A stretch of DNA of 64,000 nucleotides, from positions 29,905,462-29,969,461 of the forward strand of contig NC_030854.1 in assembly GCF_000208745.1 (NCBI RefSeq), given 5' to 3'. A program made the position numbers and the translations under genes. Positions 48,493 through 60,959 of this stretch are shown here, in pieces (within the stretch, counting starts at the first letter, position 1; each line of letters opens with the position of its first letter). This DNA comes from Theobroma cacao. Taxonomy: Eukaryota; Streptophyta; Magnoliopsida; Malvales; Malvaceae. The notes beneath the pieces are model-generated. The model saw only the letters and a program-made list of their open reading frames with translations. It made no database searches and had not been told where the DNA came from.

Positions 48493-49496
48493 AATAAACT
48501 TAGAATTATTCTTAATCTCATTAAGATAATTCAAGTTTATTAATCATGAAATCACTCCACCATAGATTCATAGTTACACTCTTGGATTAATTATAATTAC
48601 AAGAAATAATTCAATATTTGATATTCAATATTGATTGTCTAATTGCAAATCTTATATTGTGAACCCTCATAACTATCTAATGACAAAAAATGAAATTATC
48701 ATTACCTTTTATTTCAATTTTGTCCCTTAGTCTCAGATTTCATTCAATTAGTGATCTAATACTCTAGATGTAATCTTTTAAGTATCAAGAAATGATGAGT
48801 AGCTAATTCATCAATCCACTGGGCCTAGATTAATCACTAATTTTCTTGAAATCACTAGAAGTGATAGTAATGCTATAAACTCTACTATTTAGATATATGT
48901 TCTCAGATGTTCACGTCAATTATAATCTAAACATGCGGAGTCTAGATCAACGCTTTATGATGATCATGCCCATGGTATATCAAAGATTATAAGGAAATAA
49001 AATACGAGTCCACTGTCTATCAGGATTTCGATTTTACCATAAGCAAATGCATAAGTGTAAGATCAAGAGTTAAATAACGGTTAAACTTAAATTTGATTCT
49101 CACGTTATTCCCATTCATGTTATAGTGTCTTTACTCGAAGTCAACCATTCCGATGATTTGAAACTTATCATTACCTTGAAGTGAATTACATTCGTTTCGT
49201 TGAAAGTAATTTGGATAAACCAACCTTAACATAATAAAGTGACCAACTTTTTTATATAGCTACGAACAATTTTTTGATTCAATTAAAATACATGTCTTCT
49301 ATGTATGACTCTTCATATAAATGTATATTAGTATCTTAATAGAATCAAATACCTTAATAACTAGATAAAGAATGCTTACTTAAAACAAACTCTTCATTTT
49401 TTTATCAAAATGTACTTTCATTACAAATAAATTAAATAAAATTAAACATGAGAATATACTTGTATTCCAGGGCACCATATTCTCAAATTCCTAACA

Positions 49497-50723
49497 ATAA
49501 CTTGTTAGGGATCAAGCTTTGTGTGGATCAAATAAATATTCTGCATCTGCATAATCAATTAAATTTAATTTTGATACATTTGAGTAATATAAACCCATGT
49601 CCATTATTTCTTGGAGATATCGAAGTATATGTTTAATTTTGTTCTAATGTTTTTGAGTTAGAAAAGAACTATATCACATTAATATTTACAACAAATGATA
49701 TATCAAATTGTGTATTGCTAGCAAAATACTTAGTGCTTCAATTGCAATAAAATATAGTACTTCAGGACCAAGAAGTTCTTCATCATCGTCACAAGATCAA
49801 AAAAGATCTTTTCACTTCTAATCACTTTATAACTATTTGTGAACTCAATGGATGTGTTTTGTCCATATAAATCATTTTAGCACTTTGGCTATATAATTTC
49901 ATTGTCGAAAAAAAATTTCATTTATTAAGTGTTCAATCTGAAGACTTAAACAAAACTTTATTTGTTTGAGATCTTTCATCTCAATTTTTTTCTTAAACTT
50001 ATCCATGATTTTTAATAACTCTTCAAGAGTTCTAATAATATTCAAGTTATCAACAATTATGATAAATTCACATCAAAATCTCTTTATAAAAACACATGGG
50101 TATTCAGGAACATTTTTATAACCTTTTATTAACAAATATTTATTAAGGTGATTATACCACATGTGTCTGGATTGCTTTAATTCATAAACATATTTATTTA
50201 ATTTGATCGAATAAATTTTTTCAGAAGTATATGTGCTTCAAGCAATTCAAATCCACCTTTATTACGTCTTCCCACATTGGTCAATTATTTCTATTTCTAC
50301 ATTCTTCAATATGTATAAGTTCAAGATTCTCATTTTCTTTCATAATATTGAGCGCTACATTATATACAAAAATATCTTCGACGTTTATTTCATTCCGTTT
50401 TCATCTGTTCCCTATCATTACATAATTTATTGAGATCTTTTCATTTTCATTGATTTCAGGAATTTGAATTTCTTTAAGAACTTTATTAATTATGTTAGGG
50501 GTTTCTTCTAGAGTTTTTATTTCCTCTTTCTAACTATTTGAATATTTGTTCCTTTTTTTTTTAAGATTTTACCTTTAGAACCGATTGGTTTTCCATGCTT
50601 TCGGCATGCCTTGTTTACAAAAACATCAATTCTAATATGAGCTTTTGTAGTTGGTATATGAGATTTAGTTATTCTCTTTGGGTTAGTAAATACGTCTAGA
50701 AATTGATTTGCTATATTTAACAA
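49497..50723 (-). pseudogene. Copia reverse transcriptase and start of RNase H
   Basis: The minus strand reads HGKPIGSKGKILKKK at about 50600, YELKQSRHMWYNHLNKYLL and YPCVFIKRF at 50190-50070, EELLGPEVLYFIAIEALS at about 49795-49735 and YADAEYLFDPHKA at about 49565-49520. Stops interrupt several places. Confidence 0.85.
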
Positions 50724-50999
50724 ATGAATTATCTTTTGAACTTTAAGTTCATATTGATTTGTGTGAGGACCAAAACTAGCTAATGATAATACATTCCAAG
50801 AAATTTTTTTTAGCTGCTTATTTTCTTCCCATAATGTTTAATTTACTGCTTATTTTTTTTAGCTGCTAATTCCAAGAAACTTTAAGTTCTATCAAAATGA
50901 CAATCAGTAAACCTTTTCGTGAATAAATCCCCTGTTAATGGTTCTAAATATTCAATTACAAATGGAGATTTGTATCCAACATATATTCTTAACTTCCTT

Positions 51000-51720
51000 T
51001 GAGAACTCATCTTTTTACATTATGGTGGAGCAATTGGAACATATAACACACATCCAAAAGTTTTTTGACGGGAAATATTTAGTTTTTAACCATAAACCAA
51101 TTGTATATGGTAAAATTTATGATAACTCGTTGGCATGATGCATACAAATGCTACTTCATGCAGAATGACGCTCCTAAAAAAAAATTGAAAGTTTAAATTT
51201 CATAAGCAATGGCCTTGCAACTAGCTAGAAGTATTTAATAAACGATTCTGCTAAATCTTTTTGTATATAAACATAAACAACAGGTTGTTCAATAGTTATT
51301 TCAACTAATATGTAATATTGATTAAAAACTTGATATAAATTCACCAGCATTGCCAAGAAGATTTGTCTTGATTGCAAAATTAGAAAAATATACTTCTAAA
51401 CGAATGATTTGGGCAATTAATCTTAAAAATGCTAAATTGCAAGTTGATAATAAATACGCATGTGACTATTTAGTCAATGCATCAATTAAAACTATATAAT
51501 ATCTAAATGATTCATATGGTAGATGTATGAATCCACATATATCACCCTGAATATATTTTAAAATTTTAAGAAATTTAGTCCTAACTTTAGCTAGTGATGG
51601 CTTTATAATTTATTTGCCTTGAGAGCAAGCAACACATAAATATTTCATTAGATTGAAAAATCTTCTGATTTTTCAATAGATGATCGCATTAATTTTCAAT
51701 CATTTTTGCATCATTATTGA
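51000..51720 (-). pseudogene. Copia integrase
   Basis: The minus strand reads YVACSQGK, then DICGFIHLPYESFRYYIVLI, STCNLAFLRLIAQIIRLE and GNAGEF, the typical order around the integrase catalytic core, ending in a decayed segment with WLKTKYFPSKNFWMCVI. Stops and at least one frameshift are present. Confidence 0.85.
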
Positions 51721-52094
51721 TCCCGAATGGACCAACCGATCATGTCAAATATTAAAATATTTAGTAAACTTCTGATTTATTATAGTATGAGTTCCATTCA
51801 TTCTAATATTTGTGTAGTACAGTTCAAATAACAAAACGGATAATTTCTCCAACACACACTCCTACTTGAGATAATAAATGCAATATGATGTCTTTTTCAT
51901 TCGTTGCCTCAATATGATGTCCATTTCAGATGAATATCTTTAAAACTTAATAAATTTTTTGAGCCTTTGTTTCTCTGGGTAGTAAAATATTAGCTCTTTT
52001 ATAGTCTTCAATTAATTTTGTACTACTAAATATTGTATTGACATTGATTTCTTCTATTATTAAGTAGGAAAAATATTTCTTGTCTTAAAATATA

Positions 52095-52130
52095 GTGTGT
52101 GTGTGTGTGTGTGTGTGTGTTGTAACATTA
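52095..52130. repeat. (TG)n microsatellite
   Basis: About 16 TG units inside the copia element. Confidence 0.9.
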
Positions 52131-52659
52131 TCTGCTAAACATATATTTACATCATTGATCTTGGATCCAATCATATGAATATTTATATTTTCTTTAATAA
52201 AAAAAAGATATATACATTACTAGTTAAAATAAAAGAACATTAAATATAGAATTAAAATACATAATAAGAACATATCATTTAATAAAATGAGAACATATAA
52301 AAGCATATTCATAATAAAGTTATACTAAATATATACCAACAAACTACTAAGAAATTTCATTTTTGGATATTTTCATCACCAATCAAATGATTAATTTCTC
52401 TTTCACAGTGGACAAGAAAATCAACAATAGATATTTTCATTACTAATCATATGATCAATTCATTTTTCATGGTGAGCAATAAAATCAACATCTTAATATG
52501 TTATTTCAACTTAGTCATGGTTAGTTTTTAGTGATGCTTGATAAAATTCAAGATGTATAATAACTACATGACTAATGGCCTTACATGTCGCATCAATGAT
52601 AAGATTTTTTCTATATTTTTTATTTTATACATTTTTATCTTTTTCCTATATCCTTTTAC

Positions 52660-53220
52660 TTTTCACCCACTCCTAGTGAATTAAAAGTATTCATTAGAAG
52701 CATTTGTCCACTAGTGGCTTAAAAAGTATGCATCCACTTCTAGTGAAGTAAAAGTTATCCATCAACATTTGGTGGGGTAAAGTTATTCATCCATTTCTAA
52801 TGGGGTAAAGTTATTTGTCCACTTCTGGTGGGGTAAAAAGTATGCGTTCACTTCTAGTGGGGTAAAAGTTATCCATCCAACTCTGGTAAGGTAAAGTTAT
52901 TCATCCACTTCCGGTAGGTAAAGTGTGATTTCTTCAATGTCTATAACCATAATTATTAAACGATGTCGCATTTACTATAAAGAATGGACAGATTTATGAT
53001 CATTCATCCACTTCTAGTGGGGTAAAGTTATTCATTCACTTCTTACGAGTAAAGTGTGATCTCTTCCATGTCCATTACTATAATTAGTAAATGATGTCGC
53101 ATTTACCATAGGGAATAGACTGATTCATAATTATTCATCCACTTCTGGTGGGTAAAGTATGATCTTTTTCATGTTTATGATCATAATTATTAATGATGTC
53201 GCATTCACTACAGTTGATAG
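52660..53220. repeat. Minisatellite of about 29-bp units with a longer higher-order repeat
   Basis: The unit theme is CATCCACTTCTGGTGGGGTA followed by AAGTTATT, repeated about ten times at 52660-52920. A longer block (TCCATGT, ATAATTATTAA, GATGTCGCATTTAC, then ATTCATCCACTTCT) repeats three times at roughly 125-130 bp spacing up to 53220. It occupies the expected gag/leader zone of the copia element. Confidence 0.88.
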
Positions 53221-53544
53221 ATGGATTCATGATTTTTCATTAGGAGCTTGCTATTTTGCTTAGCCATAAAAAAACATGGAATCCAAAACAAAATGTATTT
53301 TCAGATTACCCAAAATATCATATTTTCCAATCAAGGGACAAAATATAATATATACTACATAACAACAAATTCATATGAAGGTTGATTTTTAGGGAATGAA
53401 AACATCATAGAGATATCAAGTCACTTACCTAATTTGCTAAAACCAGAAATCAAAAACCAACCATTAAAATTCTTCTGAAACTTGAAGATTATTAAAATAA
53501 AATAATATCAAAACGTGAGAGATTAGAGAATCATGCTAATAATG

Positions 53545-53812
53545 TGTTATGAAATATAACTTAAAAGAACAACTATAGAGAAAGAATTTAGTGGAGTAAG
53601 AAGATTATTTTCAAGTGTGTATTTACAAATGAAGTGAAGGGCCTATTTATAGGCTAATAACCCTTTAACTGAATAGAATTTACAAGATGAAGATAATACT
53701 AAGAAATTAGATGGATGGATTAAATCTTAATTCTAATCTTAATCTAATCTAATTTACATTCAAATTTAGATATACAAAATATAAATGGATATTTACAAAA
53801 ATATTTATAACA
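53545..53812 (-). repeat. Right LTR (5' LTR of the minus-strand copia)
   Basis: It starts TGTTATGAAATATAACTT and ends TATTTATAACA (268 bp), with TGTTA/TAACA termini. It is collinear with 42850-43092. Confidence 0.88.
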
Positions 53813-56193
53813 ATTCATTTCAAAAACTTACTATTTCATTTAACAAATTTTAAGTCTTTCATTCTATCTATTTATTAAGAATAACATAAAATAATATCAA
53901 ATATTTTTTTATCTTATTATACTCCTACTTAATTAAACTCCAATTTCTAACCCTCAAATGTCCTGGATACCACGGTTTAATTACAATCAGTCTCTTATAA
54001 CATACATCATCATGTTACAATAACAAACCATGATGAACTAGGCCATAGCGTTGATTTTGCAGTGATATACAATAATCAGTAATCAATTTCATGGGTTTTT
54101 CAATACAGAAGATCCAACCATCTCTTAATACTTGCTTGTTAGTTAAGCTTTTGAGACCAAAGACGTAACATTTGTGGAAAGTAGCGTACATGATTCCAAC
54201 TTGCTTTGTTTGTGTTAAATTTATTTGTTTATGAAGATAAAACTCTTGCCATGTTTTTTTCCTTTTTTTGTTTTAGATCTTACTATAGTTGTTGACTCTA
54301 AAAACATTGGTTTGATTGATGTTACTAGGGACAAAAGATTTTGACCTAATTGTGTAAGATTTGGTATAGACATACTTGTTAAATCAAGATACATATCGTG
54401 TACCAAAATTTTATTTTTTAGAATCGAATATCGAGTATCATATCGTTTCGTAATATATAGTAAAAAATTTTAAAATTAATTATAAATAACATTTATACAT
54501 GTAAAATAAAAAAAATTGAAAAATATTATATTTTTTAACAAAATTGAAGATTACAGGATGTAAATTGAAAAGATGATTATTTTTTAATTTAAACTTTTAA
54601 CTTGTTCCTTAATAATATAGATTTTTAAATAATATATATTTTATATTAATTTATTTATTAAAAAATAAAAAACATTTATCATGTTAAAATTAAAAGAGCA
54701 TTCGATTTTTTTAGCATTTCTTTTGTTTAAAATCTAAAGATTAAAATTTATAAAATATAATTTTTCATGTTTTAACTCAAAAAATAATAAAAAAATAAAA
54801 TTTTTAATAATTAATTAAAATTAAATTTATAAAAAATATATCAATTATATCGTACGATATATTTCCGTATTATAAAATACATATCACATATCATATGATA
54901 CATTTTCAATATTTGATCAAATATAATATAATTATAAATACATATTGTGTTTTATTAAAAGATGGAGTTCATGAGGTAGGTAAGGAGAAAAGCCCCCAAT
55001 TTATTATGGTTGTCGAATTTAAGGTAGTGTATTGAATGCTACGAGGGATACATGGCCCAACTAGAGCCACACCACCGCCTTCTTGTCCTTTATTTCACCA
55101 TCAACTCGTATCGTCCAATTTGGGTCCCCTCCCTTATTTTCGAGAAATGAAGGCTATTACTGTGGGGAACAGGGCACCACTTTCCTCTCCAGAATTAATG
55201 AATTAAACTCTTTATTTTTTATCCACTACATAAAATTGCCGTGGGTGCAGCCTCCACACTTTCCTAGCGGCTGCATCGCCAAAGTAAACAAACTTCATGT
55301 ATTAATGATGATGCACCTTGCAAGTATGAAGAGGCTGTAATAGGGTGATAGCCAATGCCTCTTAAGGCCAGTCATTATGGCAACATGTAGTCTCAAGACA
55401 GATTGATTCCATGCTTGATGAAAATATCCTTAGTTACTTTACTTTATCTTCATTTCTGCTTACCTTATTTCTAAAGAGACATATTCACCTACATGTATTC
55501 TGTTCTTCCATTTTGTAGATATCTTTTATATTTATGGGATTAAAGTCAAATTTATCACTTTATTATGGTTTAATATTGAATAATTTTACCATTATATTTT
55601 TAATTTTATTAACTTTTCAACATAAAATAAACAAAAGTGATGGAAAATTTTCATTTACATTAATAAAATATTTCATGAAATATTCTAATTCCATAATATT
55701 TTTGTTCAAAATCATCAAAATTGAAAGTATAGTTACAAAATTTGTCATTTGTATTACCAAAATATTTCGTGAAATATTCCAATTCCATTACTTTATATCA
55801 ATATCAACAAAATTGAAAATATAGTGATAAAATTTAATAAAATTAAAATACATTAGCAAAGTTCAATATTAAGTCATAGTATAATGATAAATTTCACCTT
55901 AATCCCTATATTTATACATGCTATATAAATACACATCAATACATTTGAAATGCGCCTTAATTCCCCACCCAAAAATTCTCTTCTTAATCAAGTCATGTAA
56001 AGTAATTCTAAGTTGTGGCTTGAATGCTACTCCTTGGGCATATGTATAAAAACCTAACTTAAATAAAAGAAAATTGCCCAAAGACTAGATAACCATTTAA
56101 ATTGTTGATAAAACCAAAACAGATAGATAAAAGGGAAATTTCCTTTGAGATTTGAGGATGGCTTTGAACACATTACTTTTGCAAGTTAAGAAT
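53813..56193. other. AT-rich intergenic DNA
   Basis: No supported gene. 54420-54960 is nearly pure A/T. A less AT-rich patch at 54960-55380 has an 85-codon frame with no recognisable motif. 55640-55800 contains two similar stretches around ATATTTCATGAAATATTC and ATATTTCGTGAAATATTC. Confidence 0.45.
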
Positions 56194-58246
56194 TGTTGGG
56201 TGAGGACTGATCATGCATCAAATACAAATAAAACACAACAAAAATAAATTTAAAAAATTAAATTACGCCTCACCTTTCTAAGATCTCTTTCATATCAAAT
56301 TAAGTACAAAATTAAATTAAAATAAAAGTATGTGATCATATCACTTTACCTAAATAATAAAAGTTGATGAATTCTTTGTTAAACCACCTAATCAACCTTC
56401 AAAAAGCTCAACCACCTCAGCCCGGTTGTTGCAAACCAAAGCTGTCAAAGGAATCCTTGTGCAGCCTCTAATGGTGATCCACACTAATGAATGAGAAAAT
56501 CCTTCTTTAACGATTGGGAGTGCTATGCCTTGACAATGTGTTAGCAAAGATGAGTTTCATAAATTCATAATCCACACAAAATTGTGGGGCTAAACACACA
56601 AAAGAAATGAATGAAAAACTATTTTTTCTTCACACAAGGAATGGCAAGACAAAAGAATTTCTAATGTGCCGTTCACTCACTTTTTTTTTTTCTTTTCAGC
56701 CGTTTTCCACATTCTTGTTTGGAGGCTATAGTGAGGTATTTATACCTTGGATAATTTTAAACCTTAATTACAAAACTATTTTGTAATTACCAATTAATCC
56801 AATAATTTGATTAAATAATTTAATTAAGTCTTTAAGAAGCCCAATTAACTTAATTGTTTAATTTAATCGATTAAGCCCAATAACTTAATTAAACAATTTA
56901 ATTAAAAAATTTTAATCAATTAGGCCCAATAACTTAATTAAACAAACTTAATCAATTAAGCCCAATAACTTAATTGTTTAATTTAATTAATTAGGCCCAA
57001 TGACTTAATTAAACAATTTAATTAATTAGGCCTAATGATTTAATTAAATAATTTAATTAATTAGGCACAACTTAATTAAACAATTTTAATCAAGTGCTTG
57101 AGAAGCTCATAACTTCTAATTTGATTAAGTCCAACTTAATCACCTCTCTCATTTTATTTTCAACATTCATTTTAGGTTTGTGACCTATTAGGCTTCTAAC
57201 ATATTGGCAATGAACTCAACATATAATTCTTAAGTTAAACTTAGAATTAGATAAATTTAAACTACTTTAAATTTATCATTGATTAAGTTAACTACCTAGA
57301 GTTCATAGATCAAGATTGAGATCTAGCAATCTATCATGGCCACCTAAATGTTAGAAGAGACAAGATGATTTGACTCAATCTTTCAGTGATCAGCCTTTCA
57401 GTGTAATTCATTCCCTCATCATATATCACGGAGATGATAAGAGTATGGTGCAGTGTCTACTCTTATTGATCTCCATATTCATTCTTAAAGTTTAATCATC
57501 AGCTTTATAAAGACTTATGAAACTCCTTTCATAATCTTCAAGTCACCATGACCAAGGACTTCAATAAGCTAATATCAACCAAGAACAACTAAGATATGTC
57601 TCCTGCATCACTTGGGGTGATGATTCTTATCTGGACCACTTATTTGCCTTCACATGCTTTATACTATACCCAAAAGCATCCTGTTTTGGCATCCTTGGTT
57701 AGGCACTAATAGGGATGAAATCAAAGCATAGTACTCCACACATAAGACAACCTGATGTCTCAAGTCTAGGGAGTATTTACACAATTGATACATAAGAAGT
57801 ATTGTATAGACACTTGAGTGAAATACCAAATGCACTTCTCATGACCAGTCATGTTCAGTGAACTTACTCTCCTAGGCAAGCACCTACATTCTAGTTCCAA
57901 GTATCTCTATACTTCAACCAATGAGATCGGTTGCTTACTTCTCAAGTAAGGAATATAGAATGTACCAGTCTTTAAGTATCATTGATGTATCATCTTAATG
58001 ATACATTGACTAGGAACATTTTGAAATTACGCTTTTATGCATAAGGATCTCATAACTGCAACCCATTACAGTTTCCTTGCAAAGCATATTAATCTCATGG
58101 ACTTCATCCAATTAGACTTATAACTTGTTATAATTGATGTCTTATTGATGAAGGAAATCCTTTAATTATTTAATATGAATGATGTTGTTGCATGATTGGA
58201 ATCAAGCCTTAACCAATTCCAATTGGCTGCAAGGCTTATCCCAACA
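56194..58246 (-). mobile_element. Solo LTR, about 2.05 kb, minus orientation
   Basis: Plus-strand ends are TGTTGGGTGAGGAC and GCTTATCCCAACA, so terminal TGTTGGG/CCCAACA inverted repeats are perfect. Flanks are AGAAT (56189-56193) and AGAAC (58247-58251), a 5-bp target duplication with one mismatch. On the minus strand a TATA box (GGTATAAATACC, about 56735-56746) lies in the 3' part. No internal coding domain is present, consistent with LTR-LTR recombination. Confidence 0.8.
56770..57110. repeat. Tandem array of about 37-bp AT-rich units inside the solo LTR
   Basis: The theme AATTAGGCCCAATAACTTAA then TTAAACAATTTAATTAA repeats about seven to eight times with point changes. Confidence 0.85.
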
Positions 58247-59295
58247 AGAACAACATATAAAATCAGGTTAAGGCTGTCCTTCAAATTTTCATATCGTTGT
58301 ATTTTGTTTTGAAAAGATTTCATATTATTGTGTACATATATATATAAATTCGAGTATTCAAAGGGTAAACGTGTATCCTACTCATTCTTGAGATGAGTAG
58401 TAAAATTATTACCTAAACTCATGTAAATCCCAGTATAAGATATTCAAACTCCATATAATCAAATTTAGTACTTATAGATACCTGATATAATATACTCATT
58501 AACATTCCTAATATAGATATCATTAGTGGTAAGTTTTTTTAAAATTATAAAAAGATATATTTTAATAGTTTTAGTTGCCACATTGATCATAGCCCTTATG
58601 ATAAAAAAAAGAAAGATAAAATACCTTGACCCTTAAATTTTAATTATAATTTCATACTGGTCTATTAGTATTTGAAATGGACAGTTCGCTCCAAAAGAAT
58701 ATCTTTCACTAGATACATAAGTCCAGTCGTTAGTCAATCGTTAATATTTTCATTAATTTAATGACGTATCAATATTTCTCGAATAATTTTATCCTTTATT
58801 AATTTTAAAAATTACCACACTATGTAAATTATAATTTTTCATTTTTAAAATTCTTTTCTCTCCTATTCAAAAAAAAGAAAAATCTATACCGTACCTCTTG
58901 CAAGTCGATCACCTTGCAGTAGGATCTGGGGAGCGCCAATATCGTAACCCATGAGGTGGTCAATCGGTGTAAGGGAACGTTGCCGGTCGACCTAAAAGAA
59001 AAAAAATAGTGAAAAAGATTTGAAAAAGATAAAAAAAAGGGTATTGTACGTTTACCTATTAACGTTGTTTACACGTTTGAGATGAACTATTTATTTCAAA
59101 CACTAATGGACTTACATAAAATTATGACTAAAACTTAAGAAGATCATGATATTTTATCTAAAAAAATTCCTCCCATTTTATTTTATTTAAGAAAAAAAAA
59201 AACCCTTTCTCATCCGTCAATGTATAAAAGTCTAAAACAAGATTACCATAATTAGTGAGAGTGTTAAAATTAGTGAAAACTTCAAAGCTACTAAG

Positions 59296-59924
59296 TGCAT
59301 GTTTGGCCTAACATTTTTCAGCTTATCTACCTCTTAAAAGTATAAGTCGAACTAAACAGGAATTTTGAAATTTTTTTTAAAAAAGTAACTTTTTTCTAAA
59401 GAACAAAATTTAAAAAAGAAAAGAGCGTCAGGAATAACTCCTAAGATGAGCTTTTTCTTCTCTTCTTTTAAAAGTAAATCAATGTTTTAATATTTTTTTG
59501 TTTAAAAATATCCTCATCTATTAAAAATAATCTCAATATTATTCGTTTTTATTTTTATATGATTTATTATTAATTATAAACTTTATGTTATATAAAAATA
59601 CTTTTTATATTTTCAAAATTTTNATATAAAAATACTTTTTATATTTTCAAAAATTTGTTTTAAATAAATAAAAAAAAAGTTAATTTTTTTAATTGTGAAT
59701 AAAAGAATTCGTGATTAATAAAAAATTATTTATTAAATACTTTTATGGTAATTTTAATCAAAATTAAAGTTTATATAAATCATTTTATCAAACAACTTAT
59801 CTATAAAAAAGAGTTTATAAAGGTAAATTAATCAAATAGATTTAGCTTAATTTTAAAAATTAATAATTTTTTATAAGAACTTTATAATAATTTTTAAGCT
59901 AAAAAAACCCAAACAAAACAAGTT
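59296..59924. mobile_element. Possible MITE-like element containing an assembly join
   Basis: The ends TGCATGTTTGGCC and CCCAAACAAAACAAGTT are roughly inverted, and both sides show CTAAG (59291-59295, 59925-59929) as a possible target duplication. No coding content. A single N at 59623 lies inside. Confidence 0.35.
59589..59657. repeat. Direct repeat flanking a single N
   Basis: ATATAAAAATACTTTTTATA plus TTTTCAAAA occurs immediately before and immediately after the N at 59623. The exact repetition suggests two contig ends joined without merging their overlap. Confidence 0.9.
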
Positions 59925-60681
59925 CTAAGAGAGGCAAGAATCGAAGGCAAAACGCACTTCATTCATTGTCTCCTATCGTTTGTTCTCAATTTTCCTGCTT
60001 TTACTCGAAATCTCTCTCAACGCTCTATAGCCTATTTGATCCATCTTTTATCTCCTGCATTTTGTATACAATTATTGCTTATGTCTTGTATTCTTGTGGC
60101 CTGAGAATCTATGAATTTTTGCAGGCTCATCATATTAGCCCACCTCCATCATTAATTTGGTTCATTTCTCTCTCAGGATCAATTTAAATTTTTTAATGTA
60201 AGATGCACTATGTGAAATTTTCAAATAATTCAGTTGAAAATTGTTAGATTTTGGCTATTAAAGACCTTTTAAAGAAAAAATGACAAACCAATGTTATTCA
60301 GGTGTATTATAAATTTGATCATTTTGTAAATATGACTTTTTAATATTCTGTTGATGCTTTTCAAAATTTTATTAGGAACAATGTTTCAATTTTATTAAAC
60401 GATATTATGAAAATTTTATTTTCATATGTTATTTGGTCATAAATATATTATTTTTATTTCCTTCTAATAAAAAAAAAAGCAGGAGAAATTTATGTGCCGT
60501 AGTCTGACATGCAGAGCCAGCAAAAGTTGGTGACGAAAAGTAACTTGTTGCCAGAACCATAAAATGATAGGTTGAAAAGTATGTTCATAAATCAGGTCGT
60601 ATGATTCGACTCGAAAGCCAATCCATAGGGCATAGGCTTAGACCCCCGCTTCAATATCAGTAGTGTCTGCGTCGTGTCCTT

Positions 60682-60905
60682 TACGTAGTTGGCAACTCTA
60701 ACAAGTGAACACCGAAACACCACGTCTATTTAGGCCGCTGTCTCTTTGGTCCGGGGCACGTCCTTTTCCCTTAACCTCAATATGATTTTATTCAGTATGT
60801 TACTTTTTTTATTTTTGATAAGCATTAATTTATGTAACTTAGGAGACAAGTTCACCGCTATAAAACAGCAGTCATGCACTCAACGTTGGACCAACCTACC
60901 AAAGC
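60682..60905 (+). promoter_or_regulatory. Flavonol synthase promoter: ACGT elements, TATA box, MYB-type site
   Basis: ACGT cores occur at 60683-60686 (TTACGTAG), 60722-60725 (CACGTC) and 60758-60761 (GCACGTCC). A TATA box TATAAAA is at 60859-60865. ACCAACCTACC at 60890-60900 overlaps two MYB recognition (AC-element) cores. ACGT plus MYB elements form the usual light-regulatory unit of flavonoid genes; function here is inferred. Confidence 0.55.
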
Positions 60906-60959
60906 AGTTTTCCAAGGGAGAGAAAGAAAGAGAGTGAAGGAGTTTTGGGTAGGAAAAAT

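Larger units (their letters stand above)
43785..49496. mobile_element. Composite nested insertion splitting copia RNase H
   Basis: RNase H coding stops after the TSY codons at 49497 and resumes with LFTC at about 43784. The intervening 5.7 kb begins TGATAGAGTTGG on the plus strand and ends TTCCTAACA, so on the minus strand it runs TGTTAGGAA...CTCTATCA, with LTR-style TG and CA ends. Its outer parts (43785 to about 44950, 48493-49496) look like two halves of one long copia LTR. Its middle contains a Tat/Ogre-like LTR fragment and a gypsy-like LTR. Flanks GTAAA and ATAAC are at best a diverged duplication. Confidence 0.6.
42850..53812 (-). mobile_element. Copia LTR retrotransposon, minus strand, with nested insertions
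   Basis: Two similar terminal repeats bound the element, and its pol domains read on the minus strand in copia order from right to left. Integrase lies at about 51720-51000 (PSLAKVRTKFLKILKYIQGD, HLPYESFRYYIVLIDALTK). Reverse transcriptase lies at about 50700-49730 (HGKPIGSKGKILKKK linker, YELKQSRHMWYNHLNKYLL, EELLGPEVLYFIAIEALS). RNase H starts at about 49565 (YADAEYLFDPHKA) and finishes at about 43784-43380 (LFTCRGTTIS, KQTIFASSSNF, LFTKTFITVTFEKL). The ORF has many stops. A copia element is usually about 5 kb, and the excess is explained by the nested block at 43785-49496. Gag could not be recognised; 52660-53210 is tandem repeats instead. No exact 5-bp target duplication was found (ATTTT left, ATTCA right). 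Confidence 0.88.
58247..60681. other. AT-rich region upstream of the flavonol synthase gene
   Basis: No gene is supported. A GC-richer island at about 58885-58995 is flanked by AT-rich DNA and could be a short exon-like relic, but I cannot name it. A MITE-like element lies at 59296-59924. Confidence 0.4.

Noticed and set aside
52660..53220. CRISPR-like array of short repeats
   Set aside because: Units are contiguous and diverged without unique spacers of constant length, and the sequence is nuclear plant DNA inside a retrotransposon.
42845..53817. 5-bp target duplication for the large copia element
   Set aside because: Flanks ATTTT and ATTCA agree only partly and lie in AT-rich DNA, so chance similarity cannot be excluded.
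58885..58995. GC-rich island as a possible exon
   Set aside because: A short frame can be read on the minus strand, but it has no convincing splice sites or recognisable protein motif.
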